A stretch of DNA of 32,906 nucleotides from Solobacterium sp. GTDB lineage: Bacteria > Bacillota_I > Bacilli_A > Erysipelotrichales > Erysipelotrichaceae. The translations under genes were made by a program, and so were the position numbers. Numbering within the stretch: the stretch's first letter is position 1; each line of letters begins with the position of its first letter. Location of the stretch: assembly GCA_024693325.1 (NCBI GenBank), contig JAILLA010000032.1, positions 1 to 32,906 of the forward strand, read 5' to 3'. The notes under the pieces were generated by a model. That model did no database searches and had not been told where the DNA came from. It saw nothing but the letters and a program-made list of their open reading frames with translations. Positions 19,038 to 27,016 of the stretch are shown here, piece by piece.

Positions 19038-19066
19038 ATTATATGTTTTTTTTATTGATTTGTCCG
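19038..19066 (-). promoter_or_regulatory. Promoter of the E2-like gene
   Basis: On the minus strand CGGACA (19066-19061), 17-base A-rich spacer and a perfect TATAAT (19043-19038), 21 bases before the ATG. Confidence 0.55.
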
Positions 19067-19092
19067 CTTTTTGATCATAAAACAAAACAAAT

Positions 19093-19115
19093 CGGTATGT
19101 TTATTCCACATACCG
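19093..19115 (-). terminator. Terminator of the three-small-gene operon
   Basis: CGGTATG/CATACCG stem with a 9-base loop, followed on the minus strand by ATTTGTTTTGTTTT. It separates the small-gene cluster from the E2-like gene downstream. Confidence 0.75.
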
Positions 19116-19122
19116 ACTGTTG

Positions 19123-19311
19123 TCATTTCATTCCGCGCGGAACGATCCTGCAGGGCTGTACTTCAAATCTGTCCAGCTGATATAAGCTGTTCAGCTTTTT
19201 GACATACAGTTCCGCCTCATAATCGTCCTCAAAGATCTCACTTACAGAACGGAATTCTTTGTCATAGACTGCATAATAAACCGGCTGATATTGTATCGGG
19301 TCTGTTTTCAC
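19123..19311 (-). CDS. Small hypothetical protein (62 aa)
   Basis: This soluble, acidic protein (QYQPVYYAVYDKEFRSVSEI, then FEDDYEAELYVKKLNSLYQL) has a predicted beta-then-helix pattern and no signal or membrane segment. It begins with GTG that overlaps the stop of the gene before it (GTGA), so its translation is probably coupled; no close ribosome site is seen. No family recognised. A terminator follows within 8 bases, which supports a real gene. Confidence 0.6.
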   Translation of the reverse strand: MKTDPIQYQPVYYAVYDKEFRSVSEIFEDDYEAELYVKKLNSLYQLDRFEVQPCRIVPRGMK

Positions 19312-19547
19312 GATACCGCATGCATAGCCTCAGCGATCTGAATGCTGAGCTTGTGATACCACAATGATACAATACGCGGATCCAGGCGCGCGTAAACAGC
19401 TGTGCGTTCCGCCGGATCATGCCACAGATATCCGGACCGTATTGCTGCCCTTTGTTCCATACTGAGGGAAGACGCGGCCAATGTCCGGTCAATTGTTTTC
19501 AGTATCAGTCTTGATTTTCCCGGATCCTTCGGTGCCTGATATACCAT
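19308..19547 (-). CDS. Small hypothetical protein (79 aa)
   Basis: A basic protein with segments SMEQRAAIRSGYLWHDPAER and RIVSLWYHKLSIQIAEAM, both probably helical. AGGAGG lies 5 bases before its ATG, which is one of the best ribosome sites in the window, but both lie inside the preceding gene, giving a 59-base overlap in another frame. No family recognised. The GTGA overlap with the next gene supports an operon of three. Confidence 0.6.
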   Translation of the reverse strand: MVYQAPKDPGKSRLILKTIDRTLAASSLSMEQRAAIRSGYLWHDPAERTAVYARLDPRIVSLWYHKLSIQIAEAMHAVS

Positions 19548-19782
19548 ATCTTTCCTCCTGAAGCTGTCTGATATGTTCTGACTGCCTGTACCAGTATAAC
19601 ACTGTATCCGCCCGCAGACCTGTGCGGCTCATACAATCAGGAATTGTCCTTTCCTTCACCATGCAGTCTAACATACAAACACACTCTTCGGGTGTGAGAT
19701 CATAATCATTGTGCTTAAACGGATCGATTGACTGAAGCCAGATCTGACTGGCAGGAACTGAACTATTGAAATGCAGTGCCAT
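19489..19782 (-). CDS. Small hypothetical protein (97 aa), possibly helix-turn-helix-like
   Basis: The ATG at 19782 has GGAGG 9 bases upstream; an earlier in-frame ATG lies before that site and is less likely. Residues about 33-70 (LTPEECVCMLDCMVKERTIP, then TGLRADTVLYWYRQSEHIR) alternate short helices in a way that recalls small DNA-binding domains, but no motif is firm. The last 19 residues are low-complexity and lie in the overlap with the next gene, so the end may be unconstrained. No family recognised. Confidence 0.55.
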   Translation of the reverse strand: MALHFNSSVPASQIWLQSIDPFKHNDYDLTPEECVCMLDCMVKERTIPDCMSRTGLRADTVLYWYRQSEHIRQLQEERYGISGTEGSGKIKTDTENN

Positions 19783-19816
19783 ATTGATCACCTCCGAGAT
19801 CATCATATGACCCCGT

Positions 19817-19848
19817 TAAAAAACCGCAGTACATGATATGGTACAGCG
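19817..19848 (-). promoter_or_regulatory. Attenuator-like hairpin in the leader of the small-gene operon
   Basis: On the minus strand CGCTGTAC (19848-19841) pairs with GTACTGCG (19832-19825) apart from one T-T mismatch, loop CATATCAT, followed by GTTTTTT. It ends about 35 bases before the ATG at 19782. A possible -10 TATATT at 19881-19876 would put it inside the transcript. Confidence 0.5.
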
Positions 19849-19877
19849 TGCAAAAAAAGCAAATCTGTTACGGGGAA

Positions 19878-19906
19878 TATACAGTTTCATGACAGAATCG
19901 TATAAA
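19878..19906 (+). promoter_or_regulatory. Promoter of the Dabb gene
   Basis: -35 TATACA (19878-19883), 17-base spacer, -10 TATAAA (19901-19906), 28 bases before the ATG. Its -35 box overlaps a possible -10 of the divergent small-gene operon on the other strand. Confidence 0.45.
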
Positions 19907-19934
19907 ATAGAAATGTCAAAAGGAGAAAATAATC

Positions 19935-20237
19935 ATGGTAAAACATATCATTCTGTGGACACTGAAAGACAGCCTGAGTGCTGAAGAAAAAGAAGCCGCA
20001 AAAAAAGAGATCAAAGAAGGACTTGAAGGACTGAAAGGCAGGATCGAAGGCCTCACAGATATTCATGTCTATACTGACGCTCTGGCATCCTCCAACACAG
20101 ACGTTATGCTGGAATCCGTTCATACGGACCGTGACGCGCTTGCATTCTACGCTAACCATCCGCTGCATGTAGATGTTAAGGACAATATCATTGTTCCGAA
20201 AGTTTCCGGCAGATACGCTTTCGATTTTGACTGCTGA
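19935..20237 (+). CDS. Dabb-domain (stress-responsive alpha-beta barrel) protein
   Basis: The 100-residue protein begins MVKHIILWTLKD, the hallmark first strand of the dimeric alpha-beta barrel (Dabb) fold, and ends with the typical FYANHPLHVDVKDNIIVPKV strand-helix-strand. A charged helix (EEKEAAKKEIKEGLEGLKGR) lies between. Members are small soluble dimers; some are linked to stress in plants, but bacterial roles are largely undefined. AAGGAG precedes the ATG. Monocistronic with a terminator. Confidence 0.9.
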   Translation: MVKHIILWTLKDSLSAEEKEAAKKEIKEGLEGLKGRIEGLTDIHVYTDALASSNTDVMLESVHTDRDALAFYANHPLHVDVKDNIIVPKVSGRYAFDFDC

Positions 20238-20255
20238 GAACTGATCAAGAAAACA

Positions 20256-20288
20256 AACCGCAGTTCACACTTAATTAGAACCGCGGTT
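20256..20288. terminator. Bidirectional terminator between convergent genes
   Basis: AACCGCAGTTC (20256-20266) pairs with GAACCGCGGTT (20278-20288) with one mismatch; TTTTTTATT follows on the plus strand and TTTGTTTTC on the minus strand. Confidence 0.85.
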
Positions 20289-20304
20289 TTTTATTGTCTA
20301 TGTT

Positions 20305-20997
20305 TTATTTTAGTGACTCTGCAGCATTGTTCAATGCAGTTACTGCGTTCAGCGTACGGGGATAACCTACGTATGGCATGATCTGTGAGATCACACTCAT
20401 CATGAACGCATGATCATTTCCGTTTTTCAGATTAGCCTGTGCATGAGCTGTCAGCTGAGGTTCAACACCGCCTTGAGCAGCCAGATAACAGAACGTGATC
20501 ATTTCACGCTGCTTCAGTTCAAGGCCAGTCCTTGTGTAATAATCTCCGAAGCAGTTATCCGCAAGCCATTTGGAAATATGGCTTGTTTTGTATCGTCCTC
20601 TCATTTGAGGCCCGAACAGTATTACCTGCAGATCTTCCCCTGCCTGCAGTCTTGTTTCAAGTGTTGTTGTCGACTGTGCTTCCAGCGGCAGTTCATAGCC
20701 TTGTGCCAGGAATATTTCGTTCATAGCAGGCACAAAGGGATATACCCTGCCCATTCCCAGATAATCCACAGCCTGGTAAACAACTTCCCTGATGGCGATT
20801 GCCGGGACGCCTTCGCTCAGTGCACGCGGCATAACGTTTTTAAATTCGTCAATGCCCTGGCATCCAAGCAATGCTGCCAGAATGCACAGATATCTGTTTT
20901 CTGTATCCAGTGTAAATCCTTCTTCGTTTATAACTTCATCAAATGCGAAATGATCAATGATACTCATTAATTCCGGATCAGTCTTTCTCAGGTCCAT
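20305..20997 (-). CDS. Carboxymuconolactone decarboxylase-like protein, two tandem domains
   Basis: The 230-residue protein contains two CMD-like units. The second is clearest: REMITFCYLAAQGGVEPQLT, AHAQANLKNG and IMPYVGYPRTLNAV follow the family pattern of helix, HxxxAxxxG and YxGxP. The first (about 30-105) has LCILAALLGCQGIDEFK and AIREVVYQAVDYLGMGR. The AhpD-type CxxC redox pair is absent, as only single cysteines occur, so peroxidase activity is not expected by that route. It lies 43 bases downstream of the MATE gene on the same strand with AGGAGG, probably co-transcribed. Confidence 0.85.
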   Translation of the reverse strand: MDLRKTDPELMSIIDHFAFDEVINEEGFTLDTENRYLCILAALLGCQGIDEFKNVMPRALSEGVPAIAIREVVYQAVDYLGMGRVYPFVPAMNEIFLAQGYELPLEAQSTTTLETRLQAGEDLQVILFGPQMRGRYKTSHISKWLADNCFGDYYTRTGLELKQREMITFCYLAAQGGVEPQLTAHAQANLKNGNDHAFMMSVISQIMPYVGYPRTLNAVTALNNAAESLK

Positions 20998-21040
20998 AGT
21001 ATTGTCCTCCTGAAATAATCATAAGCGATTTCAAGTTGTT

Positions 21041-22411
21041 TTATGCAGGTTTTTTATCAACTTCATGGATCCATTTTCCGCTCAGAAGTCGGTTAATGCA
21101 CCAGATACTCTTGATGATCAGATCAAGTTTCAGACAGATCATAGTCAGCCATGCAGGACAATGCAGTACAAGACCGGCAAGCGCACCTATCGGGATCGAC
21201 ACTACCCAGAGGAACAGGATATCTGCTTTCATCAGGAACTTCGTATCTCCGCCGCCTCTCAGCACACCTTTTGTCATAACGGACTGGATACACTGGAAGA
21301 ATACGATGAATACATGTGCCATCATCAGCTGTTTGGTGATAACAATAGTGTCCGGTGCAAGATTGTACATTCTCATAGACAACGGTCCGAATATTCCGAC
21401 CAGCAGAGCAGCAAATGCACCCATTATGATCGACAGCAGATAGAAAGTTTCGCCCTGTTCCAGTGCCTTCTCTTTATCACCTGCACCGATCGTCTGTCCG
21501 ACAATGATGCCTGAGGCATTGGACACGCCTTGGATAACGACAGTACATAGACGTTCAATGACCATGCAGATCGCATTTGCCGCAACGACTGCAGCACCCA
21601 TATGTCCAAGGATTACTGATACTACATTATTGCCCAAGCCAAGCATTCCGTCAGAGAGCAGTACCGGTGCTCCGAGGAGGAAATAATTCGCGAAGAATTC
21701 ACCGGAAGGATTATGCATAAGATCTTTGACACGCAGACCAAGTGTCTGATCTTTATGCAGAATAAACCAGAAAGTTACAGCAAACTCTGACAATCTTGCC
21801 AAAAGTGTACCCAGTGCCGCACCTGCGATCTCCATCCTGGGAGCACCCAGTTTACCGAAGATAAACATCCAGTTAAAAAACAAATTGAAGAAAAATGATA
21901 TGATCGACACATACAGGCCAAGCCTTGGTATACCGACAGACCGCATCAGCTGAGCCGCAACCAGACTTGTTCCATGTATAAAGAATATAAATGTTGTGAT
22001 CCTCAGATACTTAATGCCGTATTCGATGACTTGCGGCTCACTGGTATAGATCGTCATGATCTGACGCGGAAACAGCCATGTCAGCAGTGCAAAGAACAGA
22101 CTTACACCTGTCGCAAGGCGGAGTGCCATGTTGAATGTTTCTCTTGCCTTTTCTTTATTTCCCCCACCCCAGTACTGTGCAGAAAGCACGCTGGAACCGC
22201 CTATAATACCCATACAGAAAATGGTGAAGAAATTATAGTACTGGTTGGCAAGACTAGATGCACTCAGCTGCATTTCACCAAATGAACCAAGCATCATCGT
22301 ATCCAGCATGTTGACGCCCATATTGATTGCCTGCTGGATTGCGACCGGCAGCATGATCACCAGTACTCTCCGGTAAAAACCCGGATCTTTTATTATTGAT
22401 ACTTTTCTCAT
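21041..22411 (-). CDS. MATE-family multidrug/cation exporter
   Basis: The 456-residue inner-membrane protein has about 12 membrane segments arranged as two six-helix halves. ILVIMLPVAIQQAINMGVNM and MLGSFGEMQLSASSLANQY at the N terminus and the second-half counterpart with SDGMLGLGNNVVSVILGHMG are typical of the NorM/DinF superfamily, which exports drugs or metabolites using Na+ or H+. It has its own strong promoter. The CMD-like gene follows. Substrate not predictable. Confidence 0.93.
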   Translation of the reverse strand: MRKVSIIKDPGFYRRVLVIMLPVAIQQAINMGVNMLDTMMLGSFGEMQLSASSLANQYYNFFTIFCMGIIGGSSVLSAQYWGGGNKEKARETFNMALRLATGVSLFFALLTWLFPRQIMTIYTSEPQVIEYGIKYLRITTFIFFIHGTSLVAAQLMRSVGIPRLGLYVSIISFFFNLFFNWMFIFGKLGAPRMEIAGAALGTLLARLSEFAVTFWFILHKDQTLGLRVKDLMHNPSGEFFANYFLLGAPVLLSDGMLGLGNNVVSVILGHMGAAVVAANAICMVIERLCTVVIQGVSNASGIIVGQTIGAGDKEKALEQGETFYLLSIIMGAFAALLVGIFGPLSMRMYNLAPDTIVITKQLMMAHVFIVFFQCIQSVMTKGVLRGGGDTKFLMKADILFLWVVSIPIGALAGLVLHCPAWLTMICLKLDLIIKSIWCINRLLSGKWIHEVDKKPA

Positions 22412-22437
22412 ACGCTTCCCCTCTTATTCACGCCTTT

Positions 22438-22466
22438 ATTTTATTGCGCTTTGCAACCATTGTAAA
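22438..22466 (-). promoter_or_regulatory. Promoter of the MATE gene
   Basis: On the minus strand TTTACA (22466-22461), a 17-base spacer and TAAAAT (22443-22438), 26 bases before the ATG at 22411. Confidence 0.6.
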
Positions 22467-22526
22467 CCGCAATCATTTTATGTTACATAAAAGAATTCAT
22501 TATATTAAGAATATCAGCAGAGAAAA

Positions 22527-22551
22527 ATACGTTCTGAAAGTCAGAACGTAT
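22527..22551 (-). terminator. Terminator of the epimerase-kinase-mgtE operon
   Basis: A perfect 11-bp stem (ATACGTTCTGA with TCAGAACGTAT, loop AAG on the plus strand) followed by TTTTTC on the minus strand, 30 bases past the mgtE stop. Confidence 0.85.
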
Positions 22552-22581
22552 CATTGAATATATGAATTGATCCAGGTTTGC

Positions 22582-23964
22582 TTAAATATGCAGCAGTGTT
22601 GTTGCAAATTCAAAGTAGATCAGCAGTGAGATCGCATCAACGATCGTCGTGATGAACGGTGATGCCATAACTGCAGGGTCAAATCCAAGTCCCTTTGCAA
22701 AGATAGGCAGTGTGCATCCTACCAGCTTTGCGGCAAATACGGTGAATATCAAAGTCAGACAGATGACAAGTGCAACAGCAACAGTGATCGGATTGTGGAA
22801 AAGCATCCTGTCAACAAGCATCAGTTTAGCAAAGTTGCATGCCGCAAGGATCGCACCGACGATCACAGCAACACGCATCTCTTTCCAGACGACCTTTCCG
22901 ATATCCTTCATAGAGATCTCATCCAGTGAGATACCGCGGATGATCGTAACGCTGGCCTGTGAGCCGGAGTTTCCGCCTGTATCCATCAGCATCGGAATAT
23001 AAGCTGTCAGGATCGTAACGGAAGCGAGTGCATCTTCAAATGAAGAAATGATCTGTCCGGTAAATGTCGCTGATACCATCAACAACAGCAGCCAGGGAAT
23101 ACGTGATTTGACTGTTTCTATGACGCTTGTATTGAGATACGGTTTATAGGACGGTGAGATAGCTGCCATACGTTCGATATCTTCGGTCGTCTCTTCAACC
23201 AGGACGTCGAGAGCATCGTCGATCGTAACGATACCGACAAGACGATTTTCCTTGTCAACAACCGGCATTGTCAGGAAGTCGTATTTTTCGAACTTACGTG
23301 CTGTCATTTCCTGGTCATCCAGAGTTGAGGCAGAGATCACACCTGTATCCATGATCTCTTCCATTGTGTCGTTTTCATCCGAAAGCAGAACGGTACGGAT
23401 CGAAACAAATCCAAGCAGATGCCTGTCTGCATCAACAACATACATAACGTTGATGGTTTCCATGTCCTGTCCGACACGGCGGATCTTTTTTAATGCATCC
23501 TCAACTGTCATCGTGCTCTTGAGATCGATATACTCGGTCGTCATGATCGATCCGGTCGAATCTTCCGGATACTGCAGGATGTTATTGATATCTCTTCTTG
23601 TTTCAGGATCGGCAGTTGAAAGGATCCGTTTCACGACGTTCGCAGGCATTTCTTCAATAATATCTACGGCATCGTCCAAATACAGTTCATCAATGACTTC
23701 TTTCAGCTCAGCTTTTGAGAAGCCTTTGATCAGCTTTTCCTGAGAATCGTTTTCCAGTTCAACAAATACTTCAGCAGCAAGTTCTTTTGGAAGCAGACGG
23801 AACACGACCGGAATCGTATCTTCCGGCAGTGTTTCCATGATGTACGCAATATCGAACGGTTCCAGTTCGACGATCGTTTCTCTTGCGAGTACATATTTTT
23901 TCTCATTCAGATAAGATTCCATCCGTTCGATGAGTTCTTCAAGTCCCTCTTTCTGAAAAGTCAT
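22582..23964 (-). CDS. mgtE: Magnesium transporter MgtE
   Basis: The 460-residue channel has the three expected parts: an N-terminal helical superhelix domain (about 1-130, ELEPFDIAYIMETLPED), a pair of CBS domains (about 135-255, GSIMTTEYIDLKSTMTVEDA to LVGIVTIDDALDVL) and five membrane helices from about 285. TGGNSGSQASVTIIRG is the conserved pore-region signature, and the last helices include a metal-site Asp in DAISLLIYF. Mg2+ binding between the N and CBS domains closes the pore when cell Mg2+ is high. It is the last gene of an operon behind a PfkB kinase, 18 bases away; no Mg riboswitch is seen directly upstream. Confidence 0.96.
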   Translation of the reverse strand: MTFQKEGLEELIERMESYLNEKKYVLARETIVELEPFDIAYIMETLPEDTIPVVFRLLPKELAAEVFVELENDSQEKLIKGFSKAELKEVIDELYLDDAVDIIEEMPANVVKRILSTADPETRRDINNILQYPEDSTGSIMTTEYIDLKSTMTVEDALKKIRRVGQDMETINVMYVVDADRHLLGFVSIRTVLLSDENDTMEEIMDTGVISASTLDDQEMTARKFEKYDFLTMPVVDKENRLVGIVTIDDALDVLVEETTEDIERMAAISPSYKPYLNTSVIETVKSRIPWLLLLMVSATFTGQIISSFEDALASVTILTAYIPMLMDTGGNSGSQASVTIIRGISLDEISMKDIGKVVWKEMRVAVIVGAILAACNFAKLMLVDRMLFHNPITVAVALVICLTLIFTVFAAKLVGCTLPIFAKGLGFDPAVMASPFITTIVDAISLLIYFEFATTLLHI

Positions 23965-23982
23965 ACTCCACCTCCTGTTTTA

Positions 23983-24903
23983 TTAATCGATACTGATCAC
24001 CTTTGTTTCGTCAAATCTATTCATAACCTCGTCAAGCGTTGTTTCATCCATTGTAGACGCAACAGCATTTGCCATAGCCCCAGCCCATCTGAGGGCGTCT
24101 GCAGGTCCAACACCCTGGGTACGTTTCCCGATATATGCCGCCAGAAGCGCATCTCCTGCGCCAACTTTGTTGACAGGACGGCTCTTAGGCTGGCTGAGAC
24201 AATACATCTGATCTCCAAGCATCAGTGCCGCATCGTTACTGTCGATGGTCAGCAGAATATTCGGCAGTCCTGCTGCACGTATTTTTTCCAGTGCTTCTTT
24301 GAGATTCTCTGTACTGACATCCATATTCAACAGTGCACCAAGTTCCTTTTCAGTCAGTCTGATCAGCTGAGGTCTGCAGTCACGAAGCTGCTGTAAAGAA
24401 AGCTGGACTGAATCCAATACGACAGTGGTTCCGCGTTCATGCAGTTCTTCACACAATTCCTTTACCAGCATTGCGTTGAAACCGCGGATCAGGGAACCGC
24501 AGATCAGTACAGTATCATCCTTTGATGTTTCTTCAAATGCGCGCAGAATATCATTGCGGATAAATTCATCCGCATATGGACCTTCTCCATTAACTTCTGT
24601 CAATTCCCCTTCAGAGAACATCTTGAGGTTAACACGGTTATTCCCGTGTGCCTTGACAGGAACAAGACGGATATACGGATAGTCTTTGAACGTATCCTGA
24701 ATAAAGGCGCCTGTAAACCCTGCCAGTACTGCCACTGCGTAGGACGGTATTGACATGATGCTGAGATCTCTTGACGCATTCAGACCTTTTCCGGCTGCTT
24801 TGAATCGTTCGTTCTTTCCCCTGTTGACGTTGTTCTGTTTCAGTTCACCGGCTGTTTCCATGTAATAGTCAACAGCGGGATTCAATGTCAATGTGTAAAT
24901 CAT
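23983..24903 (-). CDS. PfkB-family sugar kinase, 1-phosphofructokinase/tagatose-6-phosphate kinase type
   Basis: The 306-residue ribokinase-fold enzyme begins MIYTLTLNPAVDYY, the form seen in FruK and LacC, with the substrate-site motif AAGKGLNASRDL (normally GGKGINVSR) and the ATP/anion-hole motif GAGDALLAAYIG near 250. It likely phosphorylates a sugar phosphate. No PTS or DeoR-type regulator of a fructose operon is near, and the first glycine of the GGKG motif is replaced by alanine, so I do not assign fruK. ATGA overlap with the epimerase gene upstream. Confidence 0.87.
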   Translation of the reverse strand: MIYTLTLNPAVDYYMETAGELKQNNVNRGKNERFKAAGKGLNASRDLSIMSIPSYAVAVLAGFTGAFIQDTFKDYPYIRLVPVKAHGNNRVNLKMFSEGELTEVNGEGPYADEFIRNDILRAFEETSKDDTVLICGSLIRGFNAMLVKELCEELHERGTTVVLDSVQLSLQQLRDCRPQLIRLTEKELGALLNMDVSTENLKEALEKIRAAGLPNILLTIDSNDAALMLGDQMYCLSQPKSRPVNKVGAGDALLAAYIGKRTQGVGPADALRWAGAMANAVASTMDETTLDEVMNRFDETKVISID

Positions 24904-25928
24904 AGTCCATCCTCATTTCCGAATTGTTCCAGACATTTACGATATGTTTCGACAGCGTGATCACACCATGCATCAAATTCCGGGTCCTCCTGTTTAAGTT
25001 CCGGATGGGCGTCCATGTATTCAAGATACATACGGACACCATCTTTCATGGAGATCCTGAATTCTGTTTTGCCGGTCACGCTTTCAAGTTTTGAAAGATC
25101 AAAGATATTTGAATAATATTTATCCCCTCTGATTGACTGATCAAATCCGTACTTTTTAGATAATGCCAGCATCTGAGTAGGAATATGGACGATATGTACT
25201 TCCTTTTCCATCGCTTCACCCAGCGCATGATAGAGGTTGTTCCATGTATACGGTTCCGGATTGACGATCAGATAAGCTTCCCCGATCGTCTTTTCATTAC
25301 CGATCAGTCCTATAAAGTTACGGGCAAAATCATCTGCGTGCGTACCTGCCCATACTCCTTCTCCATCACCATGCACGATCACTTCTTTGTTGCGCAGGAT
25401 CCTGGAAATGACCGGCCAGTAGCCGCCCGGCTTGACACTGAGCGGGAGCCTGTGATCGGAGTATGTCTGAGTCGGACGTACGATCGTTACAGGGAATCCC
25501 TGTTCACGATATGCCTGCATAAAATATGCTTCACATTCTGCTTTGGCGGCACCATATGCGGAATACTCATTTCCCAAAGGCAGCGATTCATCAACATTGA
25601 CTGTTGTGTCATGATTTAACGCAACATTAGTGCTGATAAAAATAAACTGAGAGACCTTGCCGGTAAACAGACGTACCATCATCTCTGCCTGGGATCTCCT
25701 GTACAGAATGAAATTGATGACTGTATCAAAAGAATATCCTTCCAGCAGTTTTTTCAGACCTTCCTCATCATTTGCATCACCGATCAGTCTGTGAACATGA
25801 CTGCCAAGCGTATCGGAACGTTTCCCTCTGTTGAGCATATAAAGCTCAGTATCCGGATCTTCCGACAGGAAACGTGCAACAGGTGATGAGATCGTTCCTG
25901 TCCCTCCGATCAACAGTATTTTCTTCAT
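24900..25928 (-). CDS. NAD(P)-dependent epimerase/dehydratase family protein (extended SDR)
   Basis: The Rossmann motif is GGTGTIS at residues 8-14 (MKKILLIGGTGTISSPVARF), an atypical or extended SDR variant of GxxGxxG. The catalytic Tyr and Lys appear as YGAAK near 145 with upstream STNVALNHD. The C-terminal half binds a sugar-nucleotide or other substrate in this class. I start at the ATG at 25928 (GAGGTG 6 bases upstream), giving 342 residues; an ATG at 25946 lacks a site. First gene of an operon with the PfkB kinase and mgtE. Confidence 0.88.
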   Translation of the reverse strand: MKKILLIGGTGTISSPVARFLSEDPDTELYMLNRGKRSDTLGSHVHRLIGDANDEEGLKKLLEGYSFDTVINFILYRRSQAEMMVRLFTGKVSQFIFISTNVALNHDTTVNVDESLPLGNEYSAYGAAKAECEAYFMQAYREQGFPVTIVRPTQTYSDHRLPLSVKPGGYWPVISRILRNKEVIVHGDGEGVWAGTHADDFARNFIGLIGNEKTIGEAYLIVNPEPYTWNNLYHALGEAMEKEVHIVHIPTQMLALSKKYGFDQSIRGDKYYSNIFDLSKLESVTGKTEFRISMKDGVRMYLEYMDAHPELKQEDPEFDAWCDHAVETYRKCLEQFGNEDGL

Positions 25929-25984
25929 AATGCACCTCTTTGACATTACCTATTGTAAACCATGTTGAAAAGCAAAAAAATAAA

Positions 25985-26016
25985 AACATGAAGGAGAATT
26001 TTTCCTCCATCATGTT
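25985..26016 (-). terminator. Terminator of the permease-nucleotidase-reductase operon
   Basis: AACATGA (25985-25991) pairs with TCATGTT (26010-26016), with inner GGAG/CTCC; on the minus strand it is followed by TTTTATTTTTTT. It ends the transcript 14 bases after the aldo/keto reductase stop. Confidence 0.85.
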
Positions 26017-26029
26017 CTTATTCAAAGAT

Positions 26030-27007
26030 TCAGAATTGTGTTTTATCCGCAGCTGCCGTAATCAGAGCCAGATCTTCATCGCTGATTTCAAGATCCAATA
26101 CCTTCACTGTATCAGCCATTGTCTCCCTGCGGCGGAATCCCGTCAGCAGATTGAGATCTTCATACTGCTTCAGTGTCCATGCCTGGACCAGGTTTGCCAT
26201 CGAGCATCCGTATTTCCCGCAAAGAGGTTCCAGTTCATCAAACAGTCCGAGTACAGCACTGCGCACCGGTTCTTTACTCCAGACGCGGGTAGAACGTACA
26301 TCCCCTTCCGGCCATTGGGTTTCGACGATCTTTCGTCCCGTGAGCCCGCCTTCTTCCAGGATACCGTATGCCTGGAACATTGTTCCAAATTCCCTGCACG
26401 CATCAAAATATCTGCGCTGATTCTGTGACAGCAGGCTGAATTTTTCCTGTACGCCCGCAACAATTCCGTATTTTGAGTATTCTTTCAGATCTTCAGGTGT
26501 GCTGTTGGACAGGAAGACTGCACGGATCTTTCCTTCTTTGATCAGTTCCTGCAGTTCGCTCATCGTTTCCTCAGGACTGACGACTGAGGACATACGGTGC
26601 ACTACCATGGAATCGATGCAGTCCAGATCCATACGCAGCAAGGAGTCTTCTACGTCCTTGCGGATAGCAGAAGCATGATGATCTTTCATAACAGTGTAGC
26701 CGTCTCTGATATATTCAAATTCGCCGCCTTCATTGCGCCAGTTCAAAGAGCATTTCGTCTGTACGATAAAGCGGTCTCTTCTTCCTTTTAAAGCTTTGCC
26801 AAGGATCGTCTCACTAGTACCAATGCCATATACAGGAGCTGTGTCTATGTAGTTAATGCCAAGGTCTGACGCGTAATCCAACAGTTCACCTGTTTCTTTT
26901 ACACTGATCAACATGTCGCTCCAGACATTGCCTCCGCCTAGGCCCCATGCACCAAACGATATACGGGATACTTTGATTTCAGTTTTTCCCAGATTCTGAT
27001 ACTTCAT
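26030..27007 (-). CDS. Aldo/keto reductase
   Basis: The 325-residue NADPH-dependent TIM-barrel reductase has the catalytic set of the family: Asp in YIDTAPVYG, Tyr in VYGIGTSE, Lys in IVQTKCSLNW and His in SMVVHRMSS. MKYQNLGKTEIKVSRISFG is the usual N terminus, and GFRRRETMADTVKVLD near the end carries the 2'-phosphate-binding Arg of NADPH-preferring members. It lies 9 bases after the nucleotidase gene with GGGAGG. Physiological substrate unknown. Confidence 0.94.
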   Translation of the reverse strand: MKYQNLGKTEIKVSRISFGAWGLGGGNVWSDMLISVKETGELLDYASDLGINYIDTAPVYGIGTSETILGKALKGRRDRFIVQTKCSLNWRNEGGEFEYIRDGYTVMKDHHASAIRKDVEDSLLRMDLDCIDSMVVHRMSSVVSPEETMSELQELIKEGKIRAVFLSNSTPEDLKEYSKYGIVAGVQEKFSLLSQNQRRYFDACREFGTMFQAYGILEEGGLTGRKIVETQWPEGDVRSTRVWSKEPVRSAVLGLFDELEPLCGKYGCSMANLVQAWTLKQYEDLNLLTGFRRRETMADTVKVLDLEISDEDLALITAAADKTQF

Positions 27008-27016
27008 ACTTCCTCC

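Noticed and set aside
20305..20997. AhpD-type alkylhydroperoxidase
   Set aside because: The CxxC redox pair needed for that activity is not present in either domain.
23965..24000. Magnesium riboswitch upstream of mgtE
   Set aside because: Only 18 bases separate mgtE from the kinase gene, which is too short for a riboswitch; the operon promoter is upstream of the epimerase gene.
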